Assembly: GCA_038502055.1 (NCBI GenBank)
Contig: JAXRKN010000021.1
Location: 62,001 to 126,000, forward strand
Source: Tanytarsus gracilentus
Taxonomy: Eukaryota; Arthropoda; Insecta; Diptera; Chironomidae
Length of the DNA stretch: 64,000 nt
Reading direction: 5' to 3'
Part shown: one piece after another, positions 8,712 to 20,740 of the stretch
Numbering within the stretch: position 1 is the first letter of the stretch
How the letters are laid out: each line of letters begins with the position of its first letter
The notes under the pieces: model-generated
Database searches by the model: none
Seen by the model: the letters and a program-made list of their open reading frames with translations, nothing else
What the model was told of the DNA's origin: nothing
Program-made: the position numbers and the translations under genes

Positions 8712-11533
8712 ATGAAGTTGTTTGTTTGCTTTTTAGTTTTTATCGCAGCGGTTAGATGCGAAATGTTTTCGTCGACTGATGAGCTGGCGACGCTCGGAAG
8801 CGATCAAGAGGCTGTGATCGAGGAAATCGAGAGTTTAGTTGAGAATTTAGAGAGTGAAACTAGGAAAATTAAAAAGTTTGTTGAAAAAAATTAAAATTTT
8901 GAAATTATTTGAAATAATTTCTTATAATTTTAGCAAACTCGCATCAATGAAATTTGAACACTTTAATATGATGAAAAATCCCCAAAAATATGTCGAAGTT
9001 CCTCTTAACTCTTTTATAATCATCAAATTGCTTTCTTTTGATGTTGAAAATATTCAAAAAAATTTAAATGAAACTCTCCAAAATTTTAATTTGAATGTGA
9101 AAAATCATCAATTGCCGATGAGTGACTTTAAAGGTGTCATTGAAGGTTTAATTCGTCTACAAAAAAATTACGAACTCAAATGTGAAGATCTCTCGGATGG
9201 AATTATCGATGGCGTCAAATATCGCGACAAACTTTCAAGTGAAACACTTTATGCACTGGGCAGTGGAATGTCAGACCTCAATGAAGAATTTGCTGAATGT
9301 TTTTTGAAAATTGCAATTGAAAGAGCAGAAGATTCTCAGAAATTGGAAATTTATCAAAACTTATTCGAAATATATACAACAGCTGAAAATCATGGGAAAA
9401 GTTTAGAAATTATTGAGAAAATGATTGAAATTGAGCCAGACAATGAAGATTTGGAAAATATGGGAGTCGAAATTGAACTAAATTTACTGTTTAGTGAGAA
9501 AAAAACGGTAAGAAATTATTTTAAAAATTAAATCTCTTAGATTTTTTAATTGATGTGAAACTTTTTGAAAAAATTCATTAACCTACTTATTCATTCAGAA
9601 TTTTGACTTTTTTTAATGTTTAAAATATTTTTAATTAATTTTAGAATCTAATTTTTGATGAAGCTCTCAAAAAGGCTGAGCTTTCCGGCACTCACAAAAC
9701 TTCTATCAAAGAACAAAAAATTCTCTCACAATCGTGTATGGGAAAACGCCTTCAAAACTCAACCGTCGCCTCAAAACTTTTCTGTCGTTATCACTCAACA
9801 AACTCTTTCACCAAAATTGCTCCATTCAAGCTTGAAATTGCCAACAATCAGCCATTTGTTGGAATTTTTCACGATGTTATATCGGAAAGTGAAATTGATA
9901 TTTTTAAAGCTTTAACGAAACCGAAATTGCATCGGGCAGAAGTGATGAGTCATAATTCGAAAAATATTGTGTCTTTTAATCGTGTTGCCAAGTTGGGATT
10001 TCTTTATGAATTTCAAGATAAAACTAAAATTTTAGCTAAAGTCAGTGCGAGAGTAAGCGACATGTCGGGATTGAGTGTAAAAACTTGTGAGTTTGACTTT
10101 TAAGAATTTTTTTTATAATTTTTAACTAAATTTCTTAGCTGAAGAATGGCAAGTTCAAAATTATGGAATTGGCGGTCACTACAATCTTCATCATGACTTC
10201 ACATTTAAGGGACAAGATTTTAATTTAGGAACTGGAAATCGAATTTTGACGGCATTGTTTTATGTAAATTATTTATTAAATTTTTATGATTTTAAAATTT
10301 TATTTTTTAGTTGTCAAATGTTGAAAAAGGTGGAGCGACAGTTTTTCCATTCCTTAGAATTTATGTGCCACCAAAAAAGGGATCTGCTGTGGTTTGGCAC
10401 AATCTTAGTACTTCTGGTGATCGAGGTTTGATTTAAAAAAACTTGCATATTGCTTAAAACTATTAAAAACTATTTTAGAATATCTGACGTAAGTATTGAC
10501 AAAGTTTCATGCTCAACTTTATGAATATTTTTGAAATTAGTTTACATGGAGCATGTCCTGTTTTAACTGGAAGTAAATGGGTGGCGAATAAATGGTAAAT
10601 GATAAAAATTATCAAATAGTTAATTATTAATTTATGAACAGAATTGACAATTAATTTAAACAATTAGTCAATATATTAAAAATAAATAATTAATTAGGTG
10701 TTGGGAATTTCCCAGGAGTTGGGAATTTCCCAGGTGTTGGGAATTTCCCAGGTGTTGGGAATTTCCCAGGAGTTGGGAATTTCTCAGGTGGTGGGAATTT
10801 CTCAGGTGTTGGGAATTTCCCAGGAGTTGGGAATTTCCCAGGAGTTGGGAATTTCCCAGGAGTTGGGAATTTCCCAGGTGTTGGGAATTTCCCAGGTGTT
10901 GGGAATTTCCCAGGAGTTGGGAATTTCCCAGGTGTTGGGAATTTCCCAGGAGTTGGGAATTTCCCAGGAGTTGGGAATTTCCCAGGAGTTGGGAATTTCC
11001 CAGGTGTTGGGAATTTCCCAGGAGTTGGGAATTTCCCAGGTGTTGGGAATTTCCCAGGTGTTGGGAATTTCCCAGGAGTTGGGAATTTCCCAGGAGTTGG
11101 GAATTTCCCAGGTGTTGGGAATTTCTCAGGTGTTGGGAATTTCCCAGGAGTTGGGAATTTCTCAGGAGTTGGGAATTTCCCAGGAGTTGGGAATTTCCCA
11201 GGTGTTGGGAATTTCCCAGGAGTTGGGAATTTCCCAGGTGTTGGGAATTTCCCAGGTGTTGGGAATTTCCACATCGTAAAATACCAATACCAAATTAATT
11301 AATCTAAAATTTATAATTAATTAATTCTTTAAGTATTAACTAATTGGTTAATCATAAATTAATTTGATACTCCTAGTAAATTAATTAAAAACAATCTAAA
11401 TAATAATAATAAAAAATTTATCATTTCAAATTTTTTTAGGCTTCACGAAATCGGTCAAGAGTTTATGAGACCATGTGAACTGCAACAGAGACCAACTGAG
11501 GAAGATCACGATAGAAAATATTGGATTTTATAA
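8712..11533 (+). CDS. prolyl 4-hydroxylase alpha subunit
   Basis: Endoplasmic-reticulum enzyme that hydroxylates prolines of collagen-type chains using Fe(II), 2-oxoglutarate and ascorbate, normally with PDI. Exons: 8712-8875, 8934-9507, 9645-10086, 10139-10263, 10311-10425, 10479-10488, 10541-10594, 11440-11533. All junctions keep phase, giving 525 aa, the usual family length. A signal peptide (MKLFVCFLVFIAAVRC) is followed by the P4Ha N-terminal helical region, a TPR-like substrate-binding segment (FEIYTTAENHGKSLEIIEKM) and the catalytic domain. Iron ligands are H and D of LHHDFT plus H of TLHGACPV. The 2-oxoglutarate lysine is in TGSKWVANKW. GGATVFP is also present. Exon 6 is only 10 nt (encoding E-Y-L-T with its neighbours) yet restores the conserved GDREYLTLHGACP stretch. 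The 845-bp last intron holds a kappaB-like minisatellite. AATAAA follows the stop. Confidence 0.93.
10697..11272. repeat. 18-bp minisatellite with kappaB palindromes
   Basis: About 32 tandem copies of GTTGGGAATTTCCCAGGT, with the last two bases varying (GT or GA), inside the last intron of the prolyl hydroxylase gene. Each unit holds the 11-bp perfect palindrome GGGAATTTCCC. About four units read GGGAATTTCTC instead. Because 18 is a multiple of three, both strands stay open (KFPTPG repeats on -, LGISQ repeats on +), but the array lies between sound splice sites and is not coding. Confidence 0.95.
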
Positions 11534-11691
11534 TTAGATCCAAAACTAATTTGAACATGTGAAAAATAAAATTTTCAATGAATTTTTTATTGATCTAAAA
11601 ACATAAAAATTTTAAACATAATAAAAATCTTAAATTTTTTAAAAAGTATTGCGACTCTCTAAATTTTTAATTGTCTCTTAAGAAAAAAAAA

Positions 11692-14600
11692 TTATATTTC
11701 ACAAACAGCGGTTATACCACTCGTGAATTTAGTTTGACCACCAGCAACGACCACAAACTGACCGTCATCGAGGATTGTTGCAACAGCTTGCGTGTCTGTG
11801 TTTGCGACAAACCAAGGCGTCGACCATTGAACGGCGTTGTTAGAATTGTAAAGGTTAAAATGGCCATCAGACTCAATGCAAGCTCTAACTGGACCTTGGT
11901 AATGTGTGGCCGTCGACCAAATTATTGCTCCTGACTTTGAGTAAACAACCAAATTATTATCAACTTGAAATGATAATATAAAGCAGCCAGAGCATGACCA
12001 AATAGATTCACCAGGGTAAAGACAAGTTCCAGCTTGAATTGTGTTATTACAAGTTCTCATTTGAGTCGTAAGCGATGAATCACAAACTAAGATCTCAAAA
12101 CCTGAAGACAAACCTGATTCTTGTCCATTATCGTCGATATAATTGAAACTGCTTCCATCGTGAATTTTACCAAGATAAGCATAGTTATTTATCATAACTC
12201 GACCATGTGAGAATGCAAAAGAACCGGCGGTGAGATGAAGAGCACCATAGACATTATTCATGTTATAAACATCAGTCGAGACCCAATGAAGATCGGGATG
12301 GTCGAGAATGTAATAAGCTGAGTTTGTGTCATATGTTTCAGTACCGGCGGGCATGTAAGCACCAGCTGAGTTAGGGTATGCGGAAATTCTAGCTGGACAA
12401 GGATTTTGATTTTGAACTGCATTGTTTCCTCTGCCAACAAATGCAATCGAACCATCTTTAGCAATACCGCCAATATATCCGTTTGTTAGTGGAGCATTTG
12501 GCTGATTTTTGGTGTCATAATAAACATAAGTTCCTAAAAATATATTTAATTAATTTTAATATTTTTTTAAACTTTTATGATAATTACCACATGCTGGACT
12601 TGAATCACAAACCAAAATATCAAAGTCATTTTGAACTGCACTCTCTTGATTGTTTGTGTCAATAAAATTGAAACTAAAGCCGGGTCCATTGTGAATTTTA
12701 CTGATTTGTGAAAAGTTGTTGTCCATTGTCTTTCTTCCAACCATAAAAGAATCAGTGCTTGAGTTAACCTCCAGTCTACCCCAAACATACTTCATATTAG
12801 CTGTATCAGTTGGTATCCAATACAAATTGGAATGAGCTCTAATGAAGTAAGCATAAGCTGAATCATATTGACTTGTCCCGCAAGACATGTAACCTCCGGG
12901 AGCATTCGAAATAGTTGATATTCTAGCGGGACAATATTGTTGATTACATGCAATATTGTCAGCAATTCCTGCATAAGCGACAGAACCGTCAGTGAAAATA
13001 CCACCAGTAAATCCAATGCTTTCAATAAGAGAGTTATTATAAATGTCAAAATATATCAGTGAACCACAGCCATTAGCAATTTGTTTAGGTGAACTGTCCC
13101 AAAAGATATCCTGACCACTATAAACAACAAGCGAGCCGTCATACCTAATCATAGCGTTTGATCCGGCAAATGATGATCCAGAACTCCAAATTATATTATA
13201 ATTGTTGTCATACATTACAAGGTTTCCATCAGAATTCATAGTAACTCTTGTTGCACCAGATCCAGCAGTGTAAGTGCTCCATGTAATTTTACCAGTTAGA
13301 ACTGATTTGATGACTAAATTTCCGTCTGATTGGAAAATCAATTGATATTGCCCATTTGAAGAAATTCTTGAGCCTCCACGATAAAGAGAATCACCAGAAA
13401 TAATAAAACGGCTTGACATTGCAGTGTAACCACTCGATGATCCCCAGATAGTTGAACCTCCATACATGAGAACTAGTTCACCATTTTGAATTGATAATGA
13501 TGATCCAGGTGTTCCATAAACTGACCATAATTCATATCCATCAACATCATAAACTGAAAGACTTCCATCAGAACCCATGGCAATGTAAGAACCGCCGGAC
13601 ACGCCAGCTCTCCAAACAATTTGACCTGCACTGTCATAATAGACAAAATCACCATCAACTAATGCAAAGTAACTGCCATCAGATCCATAATATCTTTGAC
13701 CTGATGTAAATGAACTGCCAGAAGAAATTGAGCCACTAGATGAAGAATAACCGCTTGATGATCCCCAGATAGTTGAACCTCCATACATGAGAACAAGTTC
13801 ACCATTTTGAATTGATAATGATGATCCAGGTGTACCATAAACTGACCATAATTCATGTCCATCAACATCATAAACTGAAAGACTTCCATCAGAACCCATG
13901 GCAATGTAAGAACCGCCGGACACGCCAGCTCTCCAAGCAATTTGACCTGCACTGTCATAATAGACAAAATCACCATCAACTAATGCAAAGTAACTGCCAT
14001 CAGATCCATAATATCTTTGACCTGATGTAAATGAACTGCCAGAAGAAATTGAGCCACTAGATGAAGAATAACCGCTTGATGATCCCCAGATAGTTGAACC
14101 TCCATACATGAGAACAAGTTCACCATTTTGAATTGATAATGATGATCCAGGTGTACCATAAACTGACCATAATTCATGTCCATCAACATCATAAACTGAA
14201 AGACTTCCATCAGAGCCCATGGCAATGTAAGAACCGCCGGACACGCCAGCTCTCCAAGCAATTTGACCTGCACTGTCATAATAGACAAAATCACCATCAA
14301 CTAATGCAAAGTAACTGCCATCAGATCCATAATATCTTTGACCTGATGTAAATGAACTGCCAGAAGAAATTGAGCCACTAGATGAAGAATAACCGCTTGA
14401 TGATCCCCAGATAGTTGAACCTCCATACATGAGAACTAGTTCACCATTTTGAATTGATAATGATGATCCAGGTGTTCCATAAACTGACCATAATTCATGT
14501 CCATCAACATCATAAACTGAAAGACTTCCATCAGAACCCATGGCAATGTAAGAACCACCGGACACGCCAGCTCTCCAAGCAATTTGACCTGCACTATCAT

Positions 14601-17600
14601 AATAGACAAAATCACCATCAACTAATGCAAAGTAACTGCCATCAGATCCATAATATCTTTGACCTGATGTAAATGAACTGCCAGAAGAAATTGAGCCACT
14701 AGATGAAGAATAACCGCTTGATGATCCCCAGATAGTTGAACCTCCATACATGAGAACTAGTTCACCATTTTGAATTGATAATGATGATCCAGGTGTTCCA
14801 TAAACTGACCATAATTCATGTCCATCAACATCATAAACTGAAAGACTTCCATCAGAACCCATGGCAATGTAAGAACCACCGGACACGCCAGCTCTCCAAG
14901 CAATTTGACCTGCACTATCATAATAGACAAAATCACCATCAACTAATGCAAAGTAACTGCCATCAGATCCATAATATCTTTGACCTGATGTAAAAGAACT
15001 GCCAGAAGAAATTGAGCCACTAGATGAAGAATAACCGCTTGATGATCCCCAGATAGTTGAACCTCCATACATGAGAACAAGTTCACCATTTTGAATTGAT
15101 AATGATGATCCAGGTGTTCCATAAACTGACCATAATTCATGTCCATCAACATCATAAACTGAAAGACTTCCATCAGAACCCATGGCAATGTAAGAACCGC
15201 CGGACACGCCAGCTCTCCAAGCAATTTGACCTGCACTGTCATAATAGACAAAATCACCATCAACTAATGCAAAGTAACTGCCATCAGATCCATAATATCT
15301 TTGACCTGATGTAAATGAACTGCCAGAAGAAATTGAGCCACTAGATGAAGAATAACCGCTTGATGATCCCCAGATAGTTGAACCTCCATACATGAGAACT
15401 AGTTCACCATTTTGAATTGATAATGATGATCCAGGTGTTCCATAAACTGACCATAATTCATGTCCATCAACATCATAAACTGAAAGACTTCCATCAGAAC
15501 CCATGGCAATGTAAGAACCACCGGACACGCCAGCTCTCCAAGCAATTTGACCTGCACTATCATAATAGACAAAATCACCATCAACTAATGCAAAGTAACT
15601 GCCATCAGATCCATAATATCTTTGACCTGATGTAAATGAACTGCCAGATGAGAGTGTGTTGTCAATTGAAGGAGACTCAGTTGTTTGAGAATTGGAACTT
15701 CCGCTTAATGAACTCCAAACAATTGATCCTCCTTTAACTAAAACAACTTCACCATTTTGAATGGACAAAGTTGAGCCAGGAGCTCCATTTATTAACCAAA
15801 TAGAGTTATTATTTGAGTCAGAAACTGAAAGTGTTCCATCAGAATTCAATCCAACATAAGAACCTCCTGTTATACCAGCATTCCAAATTATATTTCCTGT
15901 ACTATCATAATAGACAAGATCGCCATTATGTAATGCCAAATAACTTCCATCCGAACCGGTGATGGATTGACCTGATGTGAAAGAACCGCCAGATGAGAGA
16001 GAGTTTCCGATCGGAACATTTGTTGTAGGAGTCAATGTAGGTGTTATGACTTCAGTAGGAGCCAATGTGGGTGAAATTGTAGAACCTTGATTAGATGAAC
16101 CACAAGTAAGTATTTGAAATCCATTTGAGTAACTTAATTCATTATTAAATTGATCAACGACAAAAAAACCAATTCCAGGACTTGAACCATGAACTTTACC
16201 CAATCTATATTGTCCATTATAAAATACACGTCCAAAATAAAAGTGATTTGATGTATCGTTAACGTAAATTCTTTTACTGACTAAAAACAAATTCGCACTG
16301 TCAGTATCAACCCATTGAAGATTAGAATGATTGAGAAGGAAATAAACTTCAGTATTATCAAATTGCAAACCGTTTTCACAACTCATGTAAATTCCAGGAT
16401 TAGATATTGTATTTATGTAGCCAGGGCATGCAGTTTGGAGAGGATTACCGCAAGGATTATTACCATAACCAACATATTGAGGTGAAGTTTGATCGTAATT
16501 TGTGCCGCCAACAAATCCATAAAGTTCAGGAGCTGTTCTGCTATTAATCGAATCATAATTCGTGAAAGTTGCACAAGGATATGAAGAAGGATCAAACGTT
16601 GGATTTGTTGGAGCTATAGTAGGTGCCATAGTAACCGAGCTTGATGATGCCCAACTAACAGCTCCACCATTAACTAAAAAAACTTGACCATTTTGTATTT
16701 GCAATGATGATCCAGGTGTTCCATTTACAGTCCAAATTGAATTACCATTGGCATCAAGGATTGTTAACGTACCATCAGAATTCATAACAACAGAAGAACC
16801 TTCTGATACCCCAGCTTGCCAAATGACATTTCCCGCATTATTAAAATAAACTAAATCACCATTAGATAAAATTAAATAACTTCCATCGGTTCCAGTAATT
16901 GTTTGACCGAATTTAAATGAACTTCCAGAACTAAGGACGTTATTTGAAGAAACTGTTGGAGGAACTGTTGGTGCTGCAGTCGGTGGATTAGTGATTGGGT
17001 TTGGCGGAACTGTTGGAACTTCAGTCGGTGGATTGGTGATTGGGTTTGGCGGAACTGTTGGTGCTGCAGTCGGTGGATTGGTGATTGGGTTTGGCGGAAC
17101 TGTTGGAACTTCAGTCGGTGGATTGGTGATTGGATTTGGTGGAACTGTTGGAACTTCAGTCGGTGGATTGGTGATTGGGTTTGGCGGAACTGTTGGTGCT
17201 GCAGTCGGTGGATTATTGATTGGGTTTGGCGGAACTGTTGGAACTTCAGTCGGTGGATTGGTGATTGGGTTTGGCGGAACTGTTGGAACTTCAGTCGGTG
17301 GATTAGTGATTGGGTTTGGCGGAACTGTTGGAACTTCAGTCGGTGGATTAGTGATTGGGTTTGGCGGAACTGTTGGTGCTGCAGTCGGTGGATTGGTGAT
17401 TGGGTTTGAAGGAATTACAGTTGATCCCAAGTACTGTCCAGAACAAGCTAAACATAATAAAATATTTCAAAATCATCTCTAAATAAAATAAAATAATTCA
17501 ACTTACAGCAACTGTTAACAACTAAGCACGTAAGGATTTCAAATCCAGTTGTAAGTTGAAATTGTCCATTTGAAGTTAAAGCTTGAAAAGCAGAAATTCC

Positions 17601-18782
17601 ATTCCCAGCATGAACTTTTCCCAAAATATAATTTCCATCAACATTTGCTCTCCCAAACATGAAATTGTTTGGTCCAAGGAGCTTAAGTGAATTAAGCACA
17701 TTCAACATGTTTGTCACATCAGTTGGAACCCAAGCAAGATTTTGATTATTTAAAAGATAAAAAGAATTTTTTCCATCAATGATTTGATTTGACCCACAAG
17801 GAATGTTGCAACCCGGCGAATTTCCATTGGTTCTAAGTGAGCAAGGGGCTAGTAATTGATTGCTGCAGCTTGATGCATTTCCATATCCAATAAAAGCTGT
17901 TGAACCGTCAAGATTGATACCGCCAGCAAATCCATTAACATTTGGATGCGTTTTGCCATTATTCGGATCGTAAGGAATAAAAGTTCCTGCAGAAAGGTAC
18001 AATTTAGTTTTTTGTGGATTTTAAAATATTAAAAATTACCGCATGGATATTTTGCAGGATCTAAAGCAACACAAAAAGTATCAATATCGAATTTTGTTTT
18101 GGTTTCATTCGCTTGCAAAATCACGAGATTTTTTTTCAAAGTCTCCAAAGTTGAATTTATCGACGTAACCAAATTTTTGTAAAGTCTTGTAATTCTAGTA
18201 AGATCTTCCAATGTTTTTTGAGTACTTCCAGTTGTGTTGCTAACTTTTTCTTCATATTTTTTTAGTTGAATTGCTAAACCATTTAAAGTTATTGAGCTGT
18301 TTGTGATTCTGATTTTTGTTAATGCAATATCACTTTGAATAGTCGTCAATTCAATGCAAAGTGCTGTGCAATTAATTGAAGTCGTTTGACGTTTTCTTCT
18401 TTTCAATTTGGGATTTAATGGCTTCACTTGAATTTCTCTCACAATTTCAATTTGATTTTTAAGAAACTGAATTTCATCTTCGAGTTTAGGATTCGATATC
18501 AAAATATCTTCAGCTTTTGCCATGAGTTCATCGAAGTCAATTTTTGTGACCGATAATTTTGAATTTACTGGAAAAAAAATTGAAGATTAATAAATTTAGA
18601 TAAAATCAAAATATTTTTGCAAGTTTTAAATTTAATCAAAAATAATTTTAAAAAAAAATAATTCAAAATTAAAATTTAAACTAATTTTCACTTAAACTTT
18701 CCACGTAATTTAATTTCACATTATTAAACTTACCATTTGCCAAGATGGCACAAGCACAAGTTAAAACCAGTAAAAACTTCAT
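11692..18782 (-). CDS. giant secreted protein with bulb-type lectin and DM9-like repeats
   Basis: Five exons, 18782-18734, 18567-18040, 17986-17507, 17447-12588 and 12533-11692, all junctions in phase, giving about 2252 aa. In order: signal peptide MKFLLVLTCACAILA; a coiled-coil-prone region with a basic RRKRQ site and N-glycosylation motifs; a DM9-like module (WVPTD...FGRANVDGNYILGKVH...FEILTC); a PPNPITNPPTEVPTV linker of about ten units; one bulb-type (B_lectin) domain; a DM9-like module; a second B_lectin; seven near-identical 107-aa B_lectin repeats; a canonical B_lectin (QSDGNLVIK, NSDGNLVMY); two DM9-like modules; and a C-terminal B_lectin-like segment (FQVDNNLVVYSKSGAIIWS). Both folds bind mannose in other organisms. 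The tandem copies have LVDGDFVYY where QxDxNxVxY is expected, so binding may be altered. A role in lining, cocoon silk or immunity is a guess. Confidence 0.85.
13430..15650 (-). repeat. seven 321-bp tandem coding repeats
   Basis: In-frame repeats of exactly 321 bp (107 codons) inside exon 4 of the lectin gene. Landmarks recur at 13491, 13812, 14133, 14454, 14775, 15096 and 15417. Copies differ by a handful of mostly silent bases. The gene-distal copy (13430-13740) has two amino-acid changes (IVWRAG and DGYELW). Confidence 0.95.
16959..17412 (-). repeat. 45-bp coding repeat (PPNPITNPPTEVPTV)
   Basis: About ten in-frame copies of a 45-bp unit encoding a 15-residue Pro/Thr linker, with two alternating forms (TEVPTV and TAAPTV). 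It is a likely extended, O-glycosylated spacer between the first DM9-like module and the lectin repeats. Confidence 0.92.
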
Positions 18783-18856
18783 TGAAATTAATTATGAACT
18801 TATCACCTTTAATCTGTTCTTTGAACAGAACTAAAAATTAAATTCAATTACTCTCG

Positions 18857-18864
18857 CTTTTATA
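18857..18864 (-). promoter_or_regulatory. TATA box of the lectin gene
   Basis: TATAAAAG on the minus strand, about 75 bp upstream of the ATG at 18782. Confidence 0.55.
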
Positions 18865-20740
18865 CCCTAGAAATCTTTAAATGTCTTTGAAATTCTTTTA
18901 TTTTTTTTCTTAATTTTAAGATGTGTGATATGTAACTATAGGCAATGTCACATCCCACTTGAACTAAGTGTTGATAAATTTACTACTGGAAAATTGAGAA
19001 CGAAACGAAATTGAAACATTTTAAGTTTATAAATCGACATCTTAGAAAAGTTTAAGGGTTGGAAAAATTTAAAGTTGTTCGATGGAACTAAAAAACATTC
19101 AAAGATAATTCAAAAAATGTTTGCTTTAATTTAGTTTTTTTTAATTGTTTTTATTTTATGCGTCAAATATTTCAGAGAAATTCAATTCTCAGCAGGGGCG
19201 AGAGACTACTATATAAATTTTGTTTACTTTATATACCTCAGAAATTAATCTTAGTTCCAATGCAATGGATCTTGAATATGTTTGAATTACGTAATATGGT
19301 GAAATAAAAATTTCATCATAAAAATTTGTTTAAACTTATAAATATATGCACACTTTAAGTTTCAACAATTGATGCCAATTAACAAAAAATTTAAAACTGT
19401 TTTCAGCTAGGAACAATTTTTTAAAAACACGCAAGATCTGTTTTGAAAGTTGAAAAAATTCTAGAACAACAAATATATGGTAAATTTGATGAAATAGCAA
19501 CTGTATGAATAAATTGATAATTTCATGATGAAATTGATGTCAATCAAGAAATTTAACTTGGTTTCATATTTTTTGAGACCAAAGAGAAAAGATTGCTGAG
19601 TGATATCCAGCCACAGGTTTGAAAAATGTGATGAAGTTTTTTTTACGAATTGTTAAATGTTAAATCATTAAAATTTTAATTAAATTTCACAAACATTTTA
19701 ATCATTCAATTTTTTCTGAAAGGAAACTTTTCATGAAAATTATCTTTAATATTTTTTTTAATTATTCTTTATTTCTTTCATAAAAAGGCACAAAATAATT
19801 TTTAGTTTCGTTATTTTTAGGAATTTTTTCTCTCTTAACTTATTAGTAAAATGTAAACAAAATTTTTTAATTAATTTTATTATAAAATACAAACACAAGA
19901 CTTTTTTCGATTGATTTTTGTAACAAAATTTTGAATTTTAAGTTTTTATATCAAATTTTTGTTTCGAAGTTTTATATAAAAATTTGTAAATAATTAAAAT
20001 TGGCATCTATGTATAAATAAGAAAATTTAAGTATTTTTTCGTTAATTTGATGGTAAATTAAAATTTTGGACAATCAGAAAATTCTGATAATGGGGCGGGA
20101 AACTGACAATATATAAAATTTGGTATTGTAGGATATTTTTGAATTTTACAAAAAATAATTTTTTATTTAGAATTTATGAGTTCCACACCCCTGATGAAAA
20201 TTATACAAAATTTCGAAACTATCATCAATATTTTTTAAATGTTTGTTCTTTAATTTTTTTTGAATATTTTCTATTGTTTTAGTCTAAGTACAAGATTAAT
20301 TCAATGCTCAGGATTTATTAATAAATCATCAAAAAATTCTCGATTATCTTTTTTAATTTCTATTTTTTAACGACAAGTTACAATTTCAAATGTGCGTTTT
20401 AGACAATTTTTTCTTTCTAAATTACAAAAAAATGACTAACAAGATTTTTAATTTCTAAGACACATGCAAAAAGACACGTTTCTGATAAATCTTTTTTAAG
20501 GCTCTTCATTAATCTTTTTCTCAATTAATTTTCCAAATTCGAAAATTCTTTTGTCAATTTTCCAAAAATATCAAAAAATTGCTTTTAATTTTTTTCACAA
20601 AATGTCAAAGTGATTTTCAATGCGATGGCAGTTCTTTAACTCGAATGATGAAATTTTTAAATTAAGTGATTCCAAAAGGTCTAGAGAGAAGATCATTCGA
20701 ATACTGATGAAAAAAAATTTAAGATGAGATGAAAACTTTC
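18865..20740. other. large intergenic region
   Basis: About 1.9 kb of AT-rich sequence between the lectin promoter and the 3' end of mys. I see no gene. It contains a MITE-like element (20092-20192) and probably the mys 3' untranslated region near 20500-20740. Confidence 0.6.
20092..20192. mobile_element. short MITE-like element, GGGGTGGGAAACT family
   Basis: Begins GGGGCGGGAAACTGACAAT and ends GAGTTCCACACCCCT, giving imperfect inverted ends of the type seen at 23371, 23844, 35053 and 38293. Non-coding. Confidence 0.5.

Noticed and set aside
10690..11275. CRISPR array
   Set aside because: Units are directly adjacent without spacers, and the organism is an animal.
10690..11279. Long open frames on both strands (KFPTPG repeats and LGISQ repeats) as genes
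   Set aside because: They arise because the 18-bp repeat is a multiple of three. The region is flanked by good splice sites of the prolyl hydroxylase last intron, so it is intronic.
13473..15635. Repeated short frames antisense to, or offset from, the lectin repeats
   Set aside because: They recur every 321 bp in step with the repeat and lack any domain. They are shadows of the lectin coding frame.
16991..17482. Plus-strand frame of GFGGTVGTSVGGLVI repeats
   Set aside because: It is the reverse complement of the PPNPITNPPT linker repeats, which belong to a continuous minus-strand gene.
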